Shown: positions 10,416-22,291, counted from the first letter of the stretch. The stretch: DNA of 32,488 nt from Phallusia fumigata (GCA_008931825.1 QXVZ01004356.1:1-32488); one strand, 5' to 3'. Numbers and translations are program-made. The notes: generated by a model from the letters alone, not told the origin.

Positions 10416-13011
10416 ATGGCGTACTACACATCTTTGCCAGGACAGCCCATCGGATCAGAACAGTACTTCGACGACAATCCTGGTAATTCGCAGCAGCGTG
10501 CAAATTCATTGCAGCAGTTCCCAGATCGACAGCATGTTATGAACAGGCCGATTATCCGTGATGTACATCCGGGTTACCAAAACCTCAACTCAGCAATGAC
10601 ACCAGTTTACGTCGTGCAGCAACCACAACTGGTACAGCAGCCTGCGGGAATTGCTTACGCGGCTCCACCAACCCAAGTCAATGTTGCCCCAGCGGCGCCG
10701 GTGGCTGTACGTGATGCACCTGAGCCACAACGCATTCGTGATGTGGAAAAAGCTCACAACGTTGTGGTATGTGTTGCAGGAAACTTTACTCCACAAAACA
10801 CTTTATAAACATTAAACAATATGTTGTCACACAGGTAAAAAGCGGATCCGGAAGTAAGACGTGCATGACGGTGTCATTAACGTTGCTTGTAGTGTTCGTG
10901 CTTGGCGGAATCGGTGTCGGCGTGGGTCTCTACCTTAAGACTAAAGAGTCAGGTAACGGTAAGTCGTGTCAATTTGCTATTCAAAAAATGAATTCACCGA
11001 AAAAAAATTTTCGCACTAAAAAAAATTGCACTGGAAAAATGCGCACTGATAAAAACTTGTCTGCTCAAAAGTTGTTGAATTGCACTTATTGGACACAGTG
11101 GTTTTTCGCCAGTCATAAAAAACATTAAAATTTTAGTTGATGTTCGTATACTCAGTAAAAATACATCATTTTTTTGTAGACGCTGTAGAACCTGCAGTGA
11201 CAGAACCAATTACATGCGGCAGATGGATCAAGTCATACGGCCAATGTAAGTTTTAAGGCTAAAACTTAACGTCGTTATTTTCTCACTGCGCCGTTTTAAT
11301 TTTCCGATGGCGTCGCACATTAATTTCGTTTCGTAGCTTTGTTTTTGTACCAAAAACACGAAAAAAATTTGAGAAACACTGACCTAACTTAAAAGTAACC
11401 AACTATATTTTTCCGAATGACTTTAGATAGTTAATTAGATTTTCGCCAAAGTTTGTCGTTTGTCAGATAAGAGTCAAAAACAGATACATATTTTTTGCAG
11501 TACCTGCAGGCGAACACAATTTGCTCGAAAGTTTCACCACTGTCGCAGAAGAAATGGGCATTGACACAAGCGACAAAAAAGAAATGCTACACACCTTGTT
11601 TTTCAACGCGAAAAAAGAGGACTTTCTCGCAAGCCTTTCCCTCCTAAAGGAAGAGCTCGGTCCCGATGTGACAAAGGCGATTTCGCAAGTTGACTGGGAC
11701 AGGGCCCGCTCTTTTGACTGGGAATCGTACAACACCAATCATGATGGCACCGACACTGGCACTTCAGACATTGCATTGTCCTACGGTGGTCACACTATGT
11801 TGGATATTTTAACAAAAGTCGCAGAGAAAATGGGAATCGATACTACAGATCAGGCAGCAATGCTCAACGAACTGTTTGCCGGCGGATTTTCTTCAGAGTT
11901 CTTGAGTAGCTTAAGCCAGTCCGTTTTGGAAGTAACCCCAACAGACCTGGGCCCAATTTTAAACCTGTTTCAACAAATAAATTGGGAAAGTATAAAGGAC
12001 GTGGATTGGACAACTCACCAAACCAATGCGGACATTGTAGCAGTTCTTGACAGTCTCAGTATTGTTGCCATCGACGACCATGAATTCAACAGCGAGTTAT
12101 GGTTTGGGGACCTCTCAATGTTTCAAGTTCTTACGGAAGTCGCGAAAAACCTTAACATTTCCACCGATAATCGGGCCGAAATGCTCACCACCCTGTTCTC
12201 AAAAGGATTTCGTCGAAAGGTCAAGAATAGTTTGCGCGAATTTCTATCGACTGTCAGCAGCAAGGAGAACGTCGAGTCGATTTGGTACTTTTTCAAACAT
12301 CTTGATTGGAGATCTCTACATGACATAGATTGGACATTGGTCGAAACTGAAACTGAAACTGAAATTGAATCAATCATTCTTCACCACTCTTACGATGACT
12401 GGAGGCCCGGTACAATTTCGTTTGGCGATCACTCGCTGTTGGAAATCCTAACCGCACTGGCTGAGGATTTAAATGTCGAAACCGGCGATCAGGCAGGAAT
12501 GCTCGATGGGCTCTTTTCTAATGAACCGAATGAGGATTTCTTTACTGCCTTGCACAGCTACATCGAGGAAGAATGTTCACCCGAAGATGAGCAGTCCATT
12601 TTAGGCTTTTTCAACCACTTGGACTGGACAACTTTGCAGACCATCGATTGGGAATCGCATACAAATATTGATGACCTTGGAGCAATCTTCCATGGGGCTT
12701 ACGATCCAGAAGGCACCATCAACGGGAATGACGGTGACGATGATGATCACGATGGGAATGATCACGGTTCAGACAGTAACGGCGACGACGATGATGATTG
12801 GTATGGTATTCTGCCCACATGGTGGTGGAAACCTGACCCTGGTACAACAGATCCGACCCCGACAATATGGTACCCACCTTGGTTGACAACGACAACGTCT
12901 ACAAAAGCTCCAACCACGAAGCCTTCCACTGTTTCCGGCAACACAACCAGTGTTTCAACCACCACTACTTCAACGACCACTACCACTCCTATTGTACCGA
13001 TTTGTGTATAA
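10416..13011 (+). CDS. Unrecognised type II membrane protein with four ~100-aa W/DW repeats, 683 aa
   Basis: Four exons: 10416-10766, 10835-10958, 11180-11245, 11501-13011; phases agree and they sum to 2052 nt. The start is the ATG at 10416 because its context AAC ATG G is strong; an in-frame ATG at 10344 would add 24 residues. Residues 1-117 are Gln/Pro-rich and probably cytosolic. Residues 129-151 form one hydrophobic helix with GGIGVGVG glycines. There is no N-terminal signal peptide, so the C-terminus is predicted outside. Four repeats start near residues 188, 280, 387 and 493. Each has an L-E-x-L-T-x-VAE-x-M-G-I-D-T-x-D-xxx-ML-xx-LF core and ends with (D/N)W-(5-6 residues)-DW. An Asp-rich spacer follows (about 588-610), then a WWW/Pro stretch and a Thr-rich, probably O-glycosylated tail ending PIVPICV. 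The exon 2 donor could instead be 6 nt earlier. I do not recognise the family; cell-surface or extracellular-matrix roles are guesses. Confidence 0.85.
11521..12700 (+). repeat. Four tandem protein-coding repeats (period about 280-320 nt)
   Basis: Repeat cores begin at about 11521, 11797, 12118 and 12436. At the nucleotide level they are well diverged; the similarity is mainly at protein level. The four closing motifs are VDWDRARSFDW, INWESIKDVDW, LDWRSLHDIDW and LDWTTLQTIDW. All four lie in one exon, so the array grew inside an exon and not by exon shuffling. Confidence 0.88.
12343..12372 (+). repeat. Short GAAACT hexamer run coding for ETETETEIE
   Basis: About four and a half GAAACT-type units inside the third repeat's linker. 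It is a likely site of length variation between alleles and leaves the frame intact because the unit is six bases. Confidence 0.8.
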
Positions 13012-13185
13012 TTTATTCCTTTTTTGTCCCACTGTCCTCCCTAAGCAAGTTTATTGCATTTTTAATTTATAATGCAGTGTACAGCCATACAATTTTACTT
13101 TCTTTAACTTTACTTCACTTTACTTTTGTTTCAGTCTACTAGGATTGTTTTTGAGAAACCGATTGTGTTTTCAGAAAGCGTTTTT

Positions 13186-13340
13186 TTAGCACCGAAAGCT
13201 TTAAAAAATGTACATTTTCATGCAATATTTGTGTTTGAAGCGCTGAAGCAGGATTTCAGGTGGCAGCATAAATGTTGCACAAACGTGCAGATACGGTATT
13301 TTGTATATTTTTACGTAGGGTGGCAGTGTAGAGCAGTATT
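13186..13340. repeat. 155-nt duplicated segment, left copy
   Basis: Identical to 13441-13595 except for three transitions. The second copy starts at the first base after the N. A 99-nt tail (13341-13439) follows the left copy only. This is the pattern of two overlapping allelic contig ends that were not merged. Confidence 0.9.
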
Positions 13341-13440
13341 TTGCAGCGAGTGCAAACGTAAACACTCCGAAACCTGACTTTAAACTATTAAACACGTTTC
13401 AGACCAAAAAAAAAACTTTTACAAATTATATTATATAAAN

Positions 13441-13595
13441 TTAGCACCGAAAGCTTTAAAAAATGTACATTTTTATGCAATATTTGTGTTTGAAGTGCTG
13501 AAGCAGGATTTCAGGTGGCAGCATAAATGTTGCACAAGCGTGCAGATACGGTATTTTGTATATTTTTACGTAGGGTGGCAGTGTAGAGCAGTATT
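13441..13595. repeat. 155-nt duplicated segment, right copy
   Basis: Counterpart of 13186-13340, starting directly after the N at 13440, same length with no indel and three C/T or A/G differences. Confidence 0.9.
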
Positions 13596-13611
13596 CCAAT
13601 TTTAAACAGCC

Positions 13612-13650
13612 CGTCAAAGAAAGCAGTCAAAGAAAGCAGTCAAAGCACTA
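13612..13650. repeat. 13-bp tandem repeat, nearly three units
   Basis: GTCAAAGAAAGCA repeated in tandem, the last unit partial (GTCAAAGCA). Too short to suggest a function. Confidence 0.85.
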
Positions 13651-14524
13651 ATCTGAACACCTGTAGCTGCAACCTATATGGACATATGTTTTTACTCATG
13701 AAAGGATAAAAAGCAGTTTGGTATATTTGTTGTTAAAAGTCTGTTCATCTGTATGGCTGCAAAAGGGGCCTACTCACGCTAAATGCCATTATACTTATGC
13801 TTGGACCTGTATTTATTTGTTTTTTCTTGGCATGAGACCATACGATTGAGGAAAACAATCAGTAACGGATTGTACTAGTTAAGGACGAGTTTTTGACTGC
13901 AGACAGTGGAACAAATTAGCAATGTAACTATTTTGGGCTAATGCCCCAATTTTTTGTGGAGTTTAGAAGTTTAAAACTGATTTGCTTGTGTTGCTGAAAC
14001 AAAAATTGCTTACATATTTTATTTACCAATTACAAAATACGCCAATGCACTAGGTCAGCTGAATTTGTTGTGCACACAGTCACCATGTTACCTTATGTAT
14101 GCCAGAAAGAAAAATAAAAAAGGATTTTTTTTTTTTTTGTATTCACAATTTTTCATTGTAATTTGAATAACATACATACAGAAGGTATAGACAGCAAAGT
14201 TTAGAAAAGGTATTGATTAAAGAAATTTACCCAACTTCTAGCAAGAGCAATATATATTGTTCTCTCAACTTTTTTCTTAATTATTAACCTACGTTGTGTA
14301 CTGGTTAATTTACATGCATTCCAAGTCCTTCTGGGATGTGGTAGTTACAAACTTATTATTTGCTGCAGTTTTGTGATTTTTCACACCAAGTTTTTTTTAA
14401 TTTTTAGATCAGAAAAATATTTATTTATTTGCTGGCCTATGCGTGGTGGAGCCATGCTCATTACAGATTATAACCAAGTGCTTCACTGCCTCCAGCCCAA
14501 CAATCACAAGTCAAATGTCAGAAG

Positions 14525-17500
14525 ATGAAAATATGTCCACAAATCATTTTCCTGGTTTTAAGTCAGTGTGTTTATGTTGGTCATCTGTTCTCATGCATGA
14601 TGGTTACATCTGCACTTCACAGTTTTCTATTACATACTGACACAAGTGGTGCAATGGCAAAATGTATTCACGATAATTTAGAGGTGTCTAAAAATGACCA
14701 AAGTCCTCAAAGTTATGATGTCCTTCTGCAAGCAAAGTCAAGCACTCACAAACAAGTGAATTCCTACCAATCAAATGTCAATCTCAATAAGCTGCATTTA
14801 AACTACTATTATTATCACTGGCGTAAAACGAAACCCCAGGAAACAACAAAATCTATTGTGAGTAGTGTTGAAACCCAGAGACAAAAAGAACTGCAAAGAA
14901 AGCAGAGATCCATAGAACTACAATGCAGCAACAAAATACTAAGGCTTCTAAAAATGTGGAGACATCTTTCCTTGTTGGCAAAAAGGTCTGTTGAAAATGA
15001 AGACCAAGGTAATGATGCTTATGACAACGAATTCGATGAAACAGGTGGAATTGCTTATTTTGAAGACAGTCAGTATGGTGAAAAAGACATTGAGGAACTG
15101 TTTAAACCACTGCGAATGACTGTCTGGTATGACTTTCCAAATATTGCTTTTAAAAATGGTACACAGATTTTTAAAAGACTTCAACTAGGAATTGAAAGAG
15201 CTGTGAAAGTGATTGAGAAAATTCTGTCAGGTTTGTTAACCAAACTAATTGTGGGTTCCCTTTCTAAAGGTGACACATATTGTTTCCACTCTTTATTTTT
15301 TCTGTTCGTAAGTTACCTAGAAGTTTATTATTTTGGTAGTTGGTGCAATGCAAAGTAGTAAAAGTATTTTAAACCCCAAAAATGTAATTAGTAGACATTA
15401 AACAGGGTTTAGTGGGATTCTAAAAGGTATTCTGTACTTTTTAGATTACACCCTATTTACAACACTACCATATAGCCATTGCATTTGTGTGGGGACCCAT
15501 ACGTTTGTGCTTGCAGAAATATTTATGCTTTAAAATGCTATAGAAATAATATTTTGATAAAAGGGACATAAAATAATGCATACAATAAAAATATGCTTTT
15601 AATATTAATTTTTGCCTTTAATACAACCACAATTGCAGTGTAGATAAATTTGCTTACAAAGTGGAATGAATAGTAAGGCGATCAGCGTGCATTAATCTAA
15701 AATGTTTACAGTCTGCTCAGTGCTCACACAATTTTTTAACAAAAAGTTTTACTTGATAAAAATCTGTGGATACAAAGACTTGTTTTTGTGTAAAACTTTA
15801 GGGGGTTCTTGTCCTTACGAGATTTATACTAAAGGGCGTTCTTGTCCTTAAACTTGGTGATTTGTAATGGGTTAAACCTTGTATCTATCAGAGGGAGAAA
15901 ACACAATAGATTATTGAGTCTTATGGCCAATTGCGTAATTAAGTTGCACATACTTCCCCTGTGTGCTTTGTTCTTCAGTGCTATGATAACACTTCATGTC
16001 ATTTTGTGTTACCACTTCAGTCCACTCAGATTGTGTTTTCAAGGCAACACCCACTATTCGAAACGATCAAACAGCTTTGTAACGCTGGTGACAACTCCAC
16101 ACTTATGGCCGTCATGCCTCTTAGTGATAGTCATTGTTTGACTATTGTAGCAACCGTCTCCACGCCAATGCTGTTAATTCCCACTCAGCAGGAATAGGAT
16201 GCAATATACCTAAACTTTCCCAAAACATGTATGTAACCATGACAGTTACTAGTATTAACATGAAACATATTTTGTTTTGTAGTAATACCAGTCAAAGGTC
16301 AATTGCTGATGTCACGCCACAACATTTGTGCCATGTACTGGCGAAGTGGTTCCAAAAACAAAGGAAGGTGCGTAAACTTCAGGGAATTTTTTCTGTACAT
16401 TCAAACCAATAACCAACCACATTTTTAAATCAGGTGTGCCCAGTTGAACCCAGCATACAAGAGGGAGATGTGCCTCAATGAATTTGTGGTAAGTTGTACA
16501 CTGTTATCTACTAATCAAGTCTTAGCTTCACCCATGATAGATAAGTTGTTCCAAAGCACGCAGTCACTTTCCGCAACAGTAACTTCAGCTGTTTTCGTAT
16601 GAACTAGCATGCCCCACTGTGATTGCTTGTTGTCTTTCGTTGCTATGTCAACTGTTGGCTGAAGTTTTCATTTTCACTGAGGCGCGAAAAATCCACCAGT
16701 TAGATCAAATACTTTGTTTTTTCTTTTTATGTAATCCTCTTAGGCTTCCTTTGAACACATATTTGTTACATTTAGGTTCCTGCTGAACATTTGGAAGGAT
16801 TTGCAGTGTATGACCAAAATAACTCATCTCCAATCAAAGTCCATTATGAAAACGGCACAGGTTTATCAAACACTGATCTTGTTTTGTATGTGCGTTCAAA
16901 ACAAACTCTGAACTGTCTTGATGTGGTAAGCCTTGTATTACCAAGTATGTAGTCCAATGTAAGTATACATTGTAAAAAATATGTTTAACTTTGCAGGGCA
17001 CTTCAGCCTATGCAGCATATTGTCAGCTTGATCAATTCAATCGGCCGGTGTCTGGATATGTAAACTTTTGTCCTTCGCATTTGACATCAGACGATTTTGA
17101 TTCAGAAAAGTTCTACCTGGTATGCAAATATTTGTTAAGGTAACTTTTTGACAAACATGTTTCTGTTAAAATAAATATTTTCTTCACAGACTGTGCTGCA
17201 CGAACTTTTTCACATTCTCGGATTTTCTCAAAAGCTGTTTGACAAATTTCAGGACTGTACCCTTCACACTGTGGTAAGATGGGTAATATCTGCGGATTTT
17301 ATCCTTTTTTACTGGGACCCCAATTTCTTACCCATTTTTTGCAGCAAAGTGCTTCATCCACTGAAACACCACAATACGGCAGATTTTGTGAAGATAGAAA
17401 AAATGTTTACAACTTTGTGAAAGATTGGTATCGAATTCTTTCTCCAGCAGTATTACGTGAATCCACAAATCACTTTAACTGCACTGGTCTCGGTGGACCA

Positions 17501-20500
17501 TTGGAAGGAACTTTTCAGGTGGTAAACCTGTTAAGTCTATCCTCCTAAAAAAAACATTGCAATTTAAAAAAAAATTAATAAATAAAAAAATGGCATAGGT
17601 AAAATTGAAATAGAATGCATTTTTAGTAAAGCTTGGCATGTTTTTAGGAAAAGAAAGTCAGTTCTCATTGGGAATCCCGCTACCTGCAGCCATCCATCAT
17701 GACAGCTTCACTTGGGCTGGTGAGTGTATCTAACACTTAGAAATTACCATGTAATTTTAGTATGCACCATGCAAAAAAGTGCGATACCTTGAGTAAATTA
17801 TCACCACTATGATAGAAGTGCCAACAAATTATGTTTTAGGCCCATCTTACTGTGTTGGACTCAATCACGCTGGCTGTGTTTGAGGACAGTGGCTGGTACC
17901 AAGTAAACTATTCACAAGCTGATGAACTGCTGTGGGGTCAAAATGCTGGCTGTGAGTTTGGTACCAGAACTTACTGTCATTCGGGAGACACACCATTTTT
18001 CTGCACATCTACAGAGTAAGTCAGCAAAAGTCCACCAGCTTTCCCAACTGTTATTAAAATCCAAAATCATTTGAGGATGTTTACAATATCATTTAGCTTT
18101 TGAATTTCTTTTGATATGACCAAAACTAAAAAAAGCACAACCAAAAATGCAAATATGTGGATAAGTTGAAATACTACTTGTAAATTATTAGTTTTTTATT
18201 GATAGCCCTGTGTAATATTTGTGTTTTATATGTAGTTTGGTGAATGGATGTCACTACTTGCACTTGGACAAGGGAGTCTGCAAGTCCAACAAGTTTTTAG
18301 ACTCCTGCAAAATGTATGTAGCAGAAAAGGGTGGAGAGTGTTGGAAAACTGAAAACGCGCTGTAAGTGCCAACGTGATTTAATGCCTCCAGTGCGGTTTA
18401 CGACCACTGTGTCCCACAAGAGACAAAAAATGCTATTGTTGTTAGCACAAAAATTTTTAAATTAATTAAGATATTTTTTAAATTATAGATTTTAACCTGC
18501 TACCGCAGTTCTCGTGTATTATTTTTACCCTTCTAATTTACCAGGGGTTCCGTTGACAATGAGTGGAAGGGTGAGACCTACAACATTAACAGCAGATGTT
18601 TCATTTCCAATCTTTCGTCAGAGCAAAGCCCGGTAAGAGACTTTCCAAGCGAAATAGCAGAGATATGTACGTGTTAACTATTAGGTGTTTTACGTTTGCC
18701 AAAAGGGTAACCAAAATCTTATCATTGCAGTTGCGGTTCTTTGTTTGGTTTGCAGGTCAATCAAGTAAAAGTTTGTTAACAAAAACTTATAACCCTATAT
18801 AGTGACAAAATAATTTAGAAACTGCAAATTTGGGGCTTGACCAAACGGAATTGTCATGAAACGTTCACAGGAGCCAGCCAGGTCCCGCGCAAAGCGAAGT
18901 GTGGCGGAGGAAGGCCGATGTTACGAACACAGATGTAACGATTCACAAACTCTTGAAATTCGCGTTAGGGGATCAGATTGGGTGAAGTGCATAAAAAACA
19001 GGATTGTCAAGATACCTGGCTATTCAGGTAAATATTCTTGCCAGTGCTTCACATTACCATTTATCTTGCTAACTTTCATTTTCCTAAAACAACAATTTTA
19101 GAACTATATATTCTTGATAAACCAGTTTTTAGAAGGTACCTTTCTCTAATCACAACAAAAACTTAACAATAAAAAAAATTATTTATCGGTACCGGGTATC
19201 GCTGTACTTAACGCTCGGTGGTTGACCAAAATTGGCTGAACATCCCATATTGATGAACAAAAGGTATTATTAACACTGTTAATATGATGAGAATCATTAA
19301 AACCTCTGTTTTTGTAAATAGTAGGTTTTCGTACGTCGTACAACCGCACCTTACCAAGGGCAAAAACCTGATCATTTTAGTGTTACTAGGCCAAACATAA
19401 CACAATAGTAATGTACCTGAGTATCGATTGGCCGATACGCACTTTCCTGCATGTTAAAGAACAAACACAAGTTTTGCCATTGTCCATCTAAAAGACCTAC
19501 AGATATAATTAGTCTCCACAAAATACCAGCAACATTTCATTTCAGTGTTTTGTTAAGCTCTTGTTGTTTCCAAATGTTTAAAATGTCCTGAACGAGTAGT
19601 TTCACCACAACAATAAGGTTCGGCCAGATACAAAGTTGTACGAATTTATTTTTAAACATTTGGAAACAACAAAAGGTCGAAGTTGTTCGAATTTATTTTT
19701 TGCCCGAACTGTTTGAGTCCAGTTTTGTGTGTCACTGATATTTCAAGTTTTTTTGTTACACCGCGTTACCAAAAATCTATTATTTTTTGCAGGTAGCATT
19801 CGATGTCCGAATCCCCGCTTGATGTGCAGACCCAATGTAAAGACGGGGACGGCGAAGCCAGGTACGTTCAGTCCCTTATCTAACCTTAGCCTCTGTTAAG
19901 CTCGCATCTTTCTTATATCCACAGGATCCAAATCGTGTGCCACTGTGAATATTTCGTTTTCGGGTCTGCGCAAGTGGCTCGGCTCTCCCGTCAACTCTGC
20001 CCGCCTCCAACAGTTTGTTGATGAGTTTGAAAACGCCATCCACAAATTCGTGAAGGCTAATGGGTACGTGGTTGGCATTGTTACATGAAATTGTTAAACC
20101 ATCTTAAACCATCTCACGATCTCAACAGTGTCTTTACCCAGGCTTATATTTATCATACAGAACGACGATTCAAGGCAGGCCCTACATTTCCGACAACACC
20201 GTCGTTTTCCATTTGAAAACCGATCAGTCGCTTGTTTCATCTAAATATGCTTGCGGCGAGGCAGTCAGACGGTTAAAGGCGGCTGTTACCACAAAAGTAT
20301 TCCATATTTCACCTCCCGATGGCGGCGAACTGCTGGCCTCCCATATATCGGTGTAAGTTCCTTTTTGACGCCATTAGGTGGATTTTTCGTACAGTAGCAT
20401 GGTGAATAGTGTACACAAACTCGTTTTTTAAACCCTTTCGGCTGCGAAGTTGTCCGTTTTGTGAAGAGTGGGTATCTGTTTTAACGGGGCTGTGGCAAAG

Positions 20501-21086
20501 CGTTTTGTTGTTGGTACAAGGCTTTTGTTGTCACTCGTTTGACAAGTATGCGTTCCAACTAATCAGTACCCTCGGACAATGCGCCTTTTTAGCAGTGGAA
20601 GGTGTTTGCAGATGTTCCAAAAAGTTTATTTTCTTGTAGTTGACACCAAGACAGAAATTAATTCCCTTTAGATGTTGCATTTGCGCTGGATGGGTGGTTG
20701 GGTGATTTTTTAGGCTTTAAAATATTTTTTTAAACGGCGGCTGCATCTTTAAACAAGTTTTACTTACAAGTTGCATTAACACCCGAACCTTCAACAGAAA
20801 ATACACGCTGCATGCCTGCGACATATCCAACCAGTCAAATGCTGAACAAACGAAAGCACCACCTTCCGATCGCCCTCCACCGGGCATAATCGCGGCTACA
20901 GCAGTCGGCGTCCTCTGTGTCTGCGTGTTTGCATCCGTCGGTGGCGTGCTGTACTGGAAGAGCACAATCCCGCGATCGGTGGGGCCAACTACTGTATCAG
21001 CCATTGAAGTTAATTATCAGCCGAACCGCTCGTCGGTTACTACTGGATCTGATAGCAGCGTTGGACAGATTGAATTTCCGGTCTAA
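14525..21086 (+). CDS. LMLN: Leishmanolysin-like (invadolysin) M8 metallopeptidase with C-terminal membrane anchor, 16 exons, 903 aa
   Basis: Zinc endopeptidase of family M8, linked in animals to cell migration and mitosis. Exons: 14525-15230, 16283-16367, 16434-16488, 16776-16925, 16997-17119, 17190-17273, 17345-17518, 17648-17719, 17840-18015, 18236-18361, 18545-18632, 18871-19027, 19793-19861, 19925-20063, 20161-20352, 20771-21086 (2712 nt, all phases consistent). The first exon encodes a hydrophobic leader (residues 4-24), the prodomain CIHD motif (residues 47-50) and possible convertase sites RKQR128 and AKR154. The active site is H377ELFH381, the third zinc ligand H466 (SHWESRYL), and the Met-turn is IMT at 476-478. 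Many cysteines follow, then EGRCYEHRC and GSDWVKC blocks typical of the family. Residues about 670-800 form an extension that I do not recognise, then a transmembrane helix (837-861) and a 42-residue cytosolic tail. The ATG at 14525 is the first Met after an in-frame stop. Confidence 0.93.
15231..16282 (+). other. LMLN intron 1
   Basis: A 1052-nt intron (donor TCAG|GTTTGT, acceptor TTTTGTAG). It contains a near-direct repeat, GTTCTTGTCCTTA, near 15807 and 15838. Open frames at 15842-16197 have no domain and no splice logic. Confidence 0.75.
19028..19792 (+). other. LMLN intron 12, containing an inverted repeat
   Basis: A 765-nt intron (donor CAG|GTAAAT, acceptor TTGCAG). It includes a perfect 23-nt inverted repeat listed separately and direct repeats of the type GTTGTACGAATTTATTT / GTTGTTCGAATTTATTT near 19636 and 19683. 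No exon seen. Confidence 0.75.
19561..19672. repeat. Perfect 23-bp inverted repeat with 66-nt spacer
   Basis: TTGTTGTTTCCAAATGTTTA (then AAA) at 19561-19583 is exactly reverse-complementary to 19650-19672. It could be the ends of a tiny mobile element or a hairpin in the LMLN pre-mRNA. No target-site duplication was noticed. Confidence 0.88.
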
Positions 21087-21975
21087 TTGTTAAAGGCGCT
21101 GCGCTGTCAGCCCTGATGATCGTAAGCGTGAATGGGGTCGCACGAAAAATGGTAATGTGTGCAATATTAGAGTTTAGTTATATATGAGTTGCAGAGTTGT
21201 TTGGGGTAGGTTATAAGGTCGAATTGAAGTCGCTGTGAATTAGAGCTCGTGAAATGAGGTTGTTTTTTTGTAACAAAAACTGTCGGTTACTTGTTTGTTA
21301 AATACTTGGGCAAGAAAAGAACATAAGTAAGGTGAGATTTATTGTTTTTTATGCATTAAGGGTTGTTTTATATGCGAAAAACAAGACCACCAAAAAACTT
21401 TCCTGATATGTTTGTTATTGTCTAAATAGATTATTGCAAATTTGCATTTCAGTTTTACACAAGTTCGCATTTTTAGCGCTTGCCTTTAAGTTTCGTTCTT
21501 ACCTATTTCAACCGACTAGTCAACTTTGTTAACAATGTGCATAAGGTGCTTGTGGTCATTCATATACTGATGTGCTTTATTTTAGTTTTTGACACGAATG
21601 GACTCTGCCTATTTTTAATCCTTTATGCTAGTGAAAACCGCCTACATCTGTTGCTGTATTTTTCTAAATATCGTGAGTGTCGTCTTGTGGTGCTTGATTA
21701 GCGTTGTTGTTTACCTTCAAATTAAAAGTGCCTTGATTTTGATAAGGAACTACGGTGCCGTTTGATGATTTTTGCTACGTACAGTGCCGTACTGACTTCC
21801 TTGATTAAGATGACAGGGCGGCACGATAAGTATTAAGTCGTGCGTGCTATACCTTATGATGTTTTGGTGCGTGCCGTACCATACTGCCATCCCTGATGGT
21901 ATCGACCATACCAGCGAAGTTGGTGGGTACGTCTGCGGTTGGTCTGGCGCCCGAAGCGGCTTCGTTAACAAGGCT

Positions 21976-22290
21976 GAAGGAATGGAGTTTTGGTTTTCTG
22001 TTTTTGATTTTTTTTAAATACTAATCAATCGATCGTTCATGCAACCAGATTTTTAAAAAGGTAATGCTGGCAAAAATACGTCTAGTGTGAATGCAACATC
22101 CGTTACGGATCACTAAACGCTGGCACGGATGACTAATAACTTTAAATTGTACACAAATGGGGAATAGATTGGAAGTGGAAGATTTAAACGATGTGATATC
22201 ATCTGCGTACCTAGTGGTGTAGAAATGCTGTTAACAAAGGCTTTTTGGTAATCATGATAGTGAGCCACTAAAAACCTGTAGTGCGAGCTA
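21976..22290. repeat. About 315-nt duplicated segment, left copy
   Basis: Starts GAAGGAATGGAG and ends GTGCGAGCTA at the base before the N. The same sequence with scattered substitutions and small indels is found at 22292-22610. The copies meet exactly at the N. Confidence 0.9.
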
Positions 22291-22291
22291 N

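Larger units (their letters stand above)
13012..14524. other. Spacer between the repeat protein gene and LMLN
   Basis: Holds the 3' UTR of the repeat protein gene, a 155-nt segment present twice around the N at 13440, a short tandem repeat near 13612, a poly(T) run near 14125 and presumably the LMLN promoter and 5' leader. An in-frame stop closes the LMLN frame upstream of its ATG. I see no further coding exon. Confidence 0.55.

Noticed and set aside
10293-10808. Long plus-strand frame starting with GTG at 10293
   Set aside because: The GTG is not a credible start. The frame is the first exon of the repeat protein read past its donor at 10767; the ATG at 10416 is preferred.
11096-11382. Possible hAT element with ends CAGTGGTTTTTCGCC and TTTGAGAAACACTG
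   Set aside because: The interval contains exon 3 of the repeat protein gene (11180-11245) and the ends match only partly. Each end may be a chance or solo terminus.
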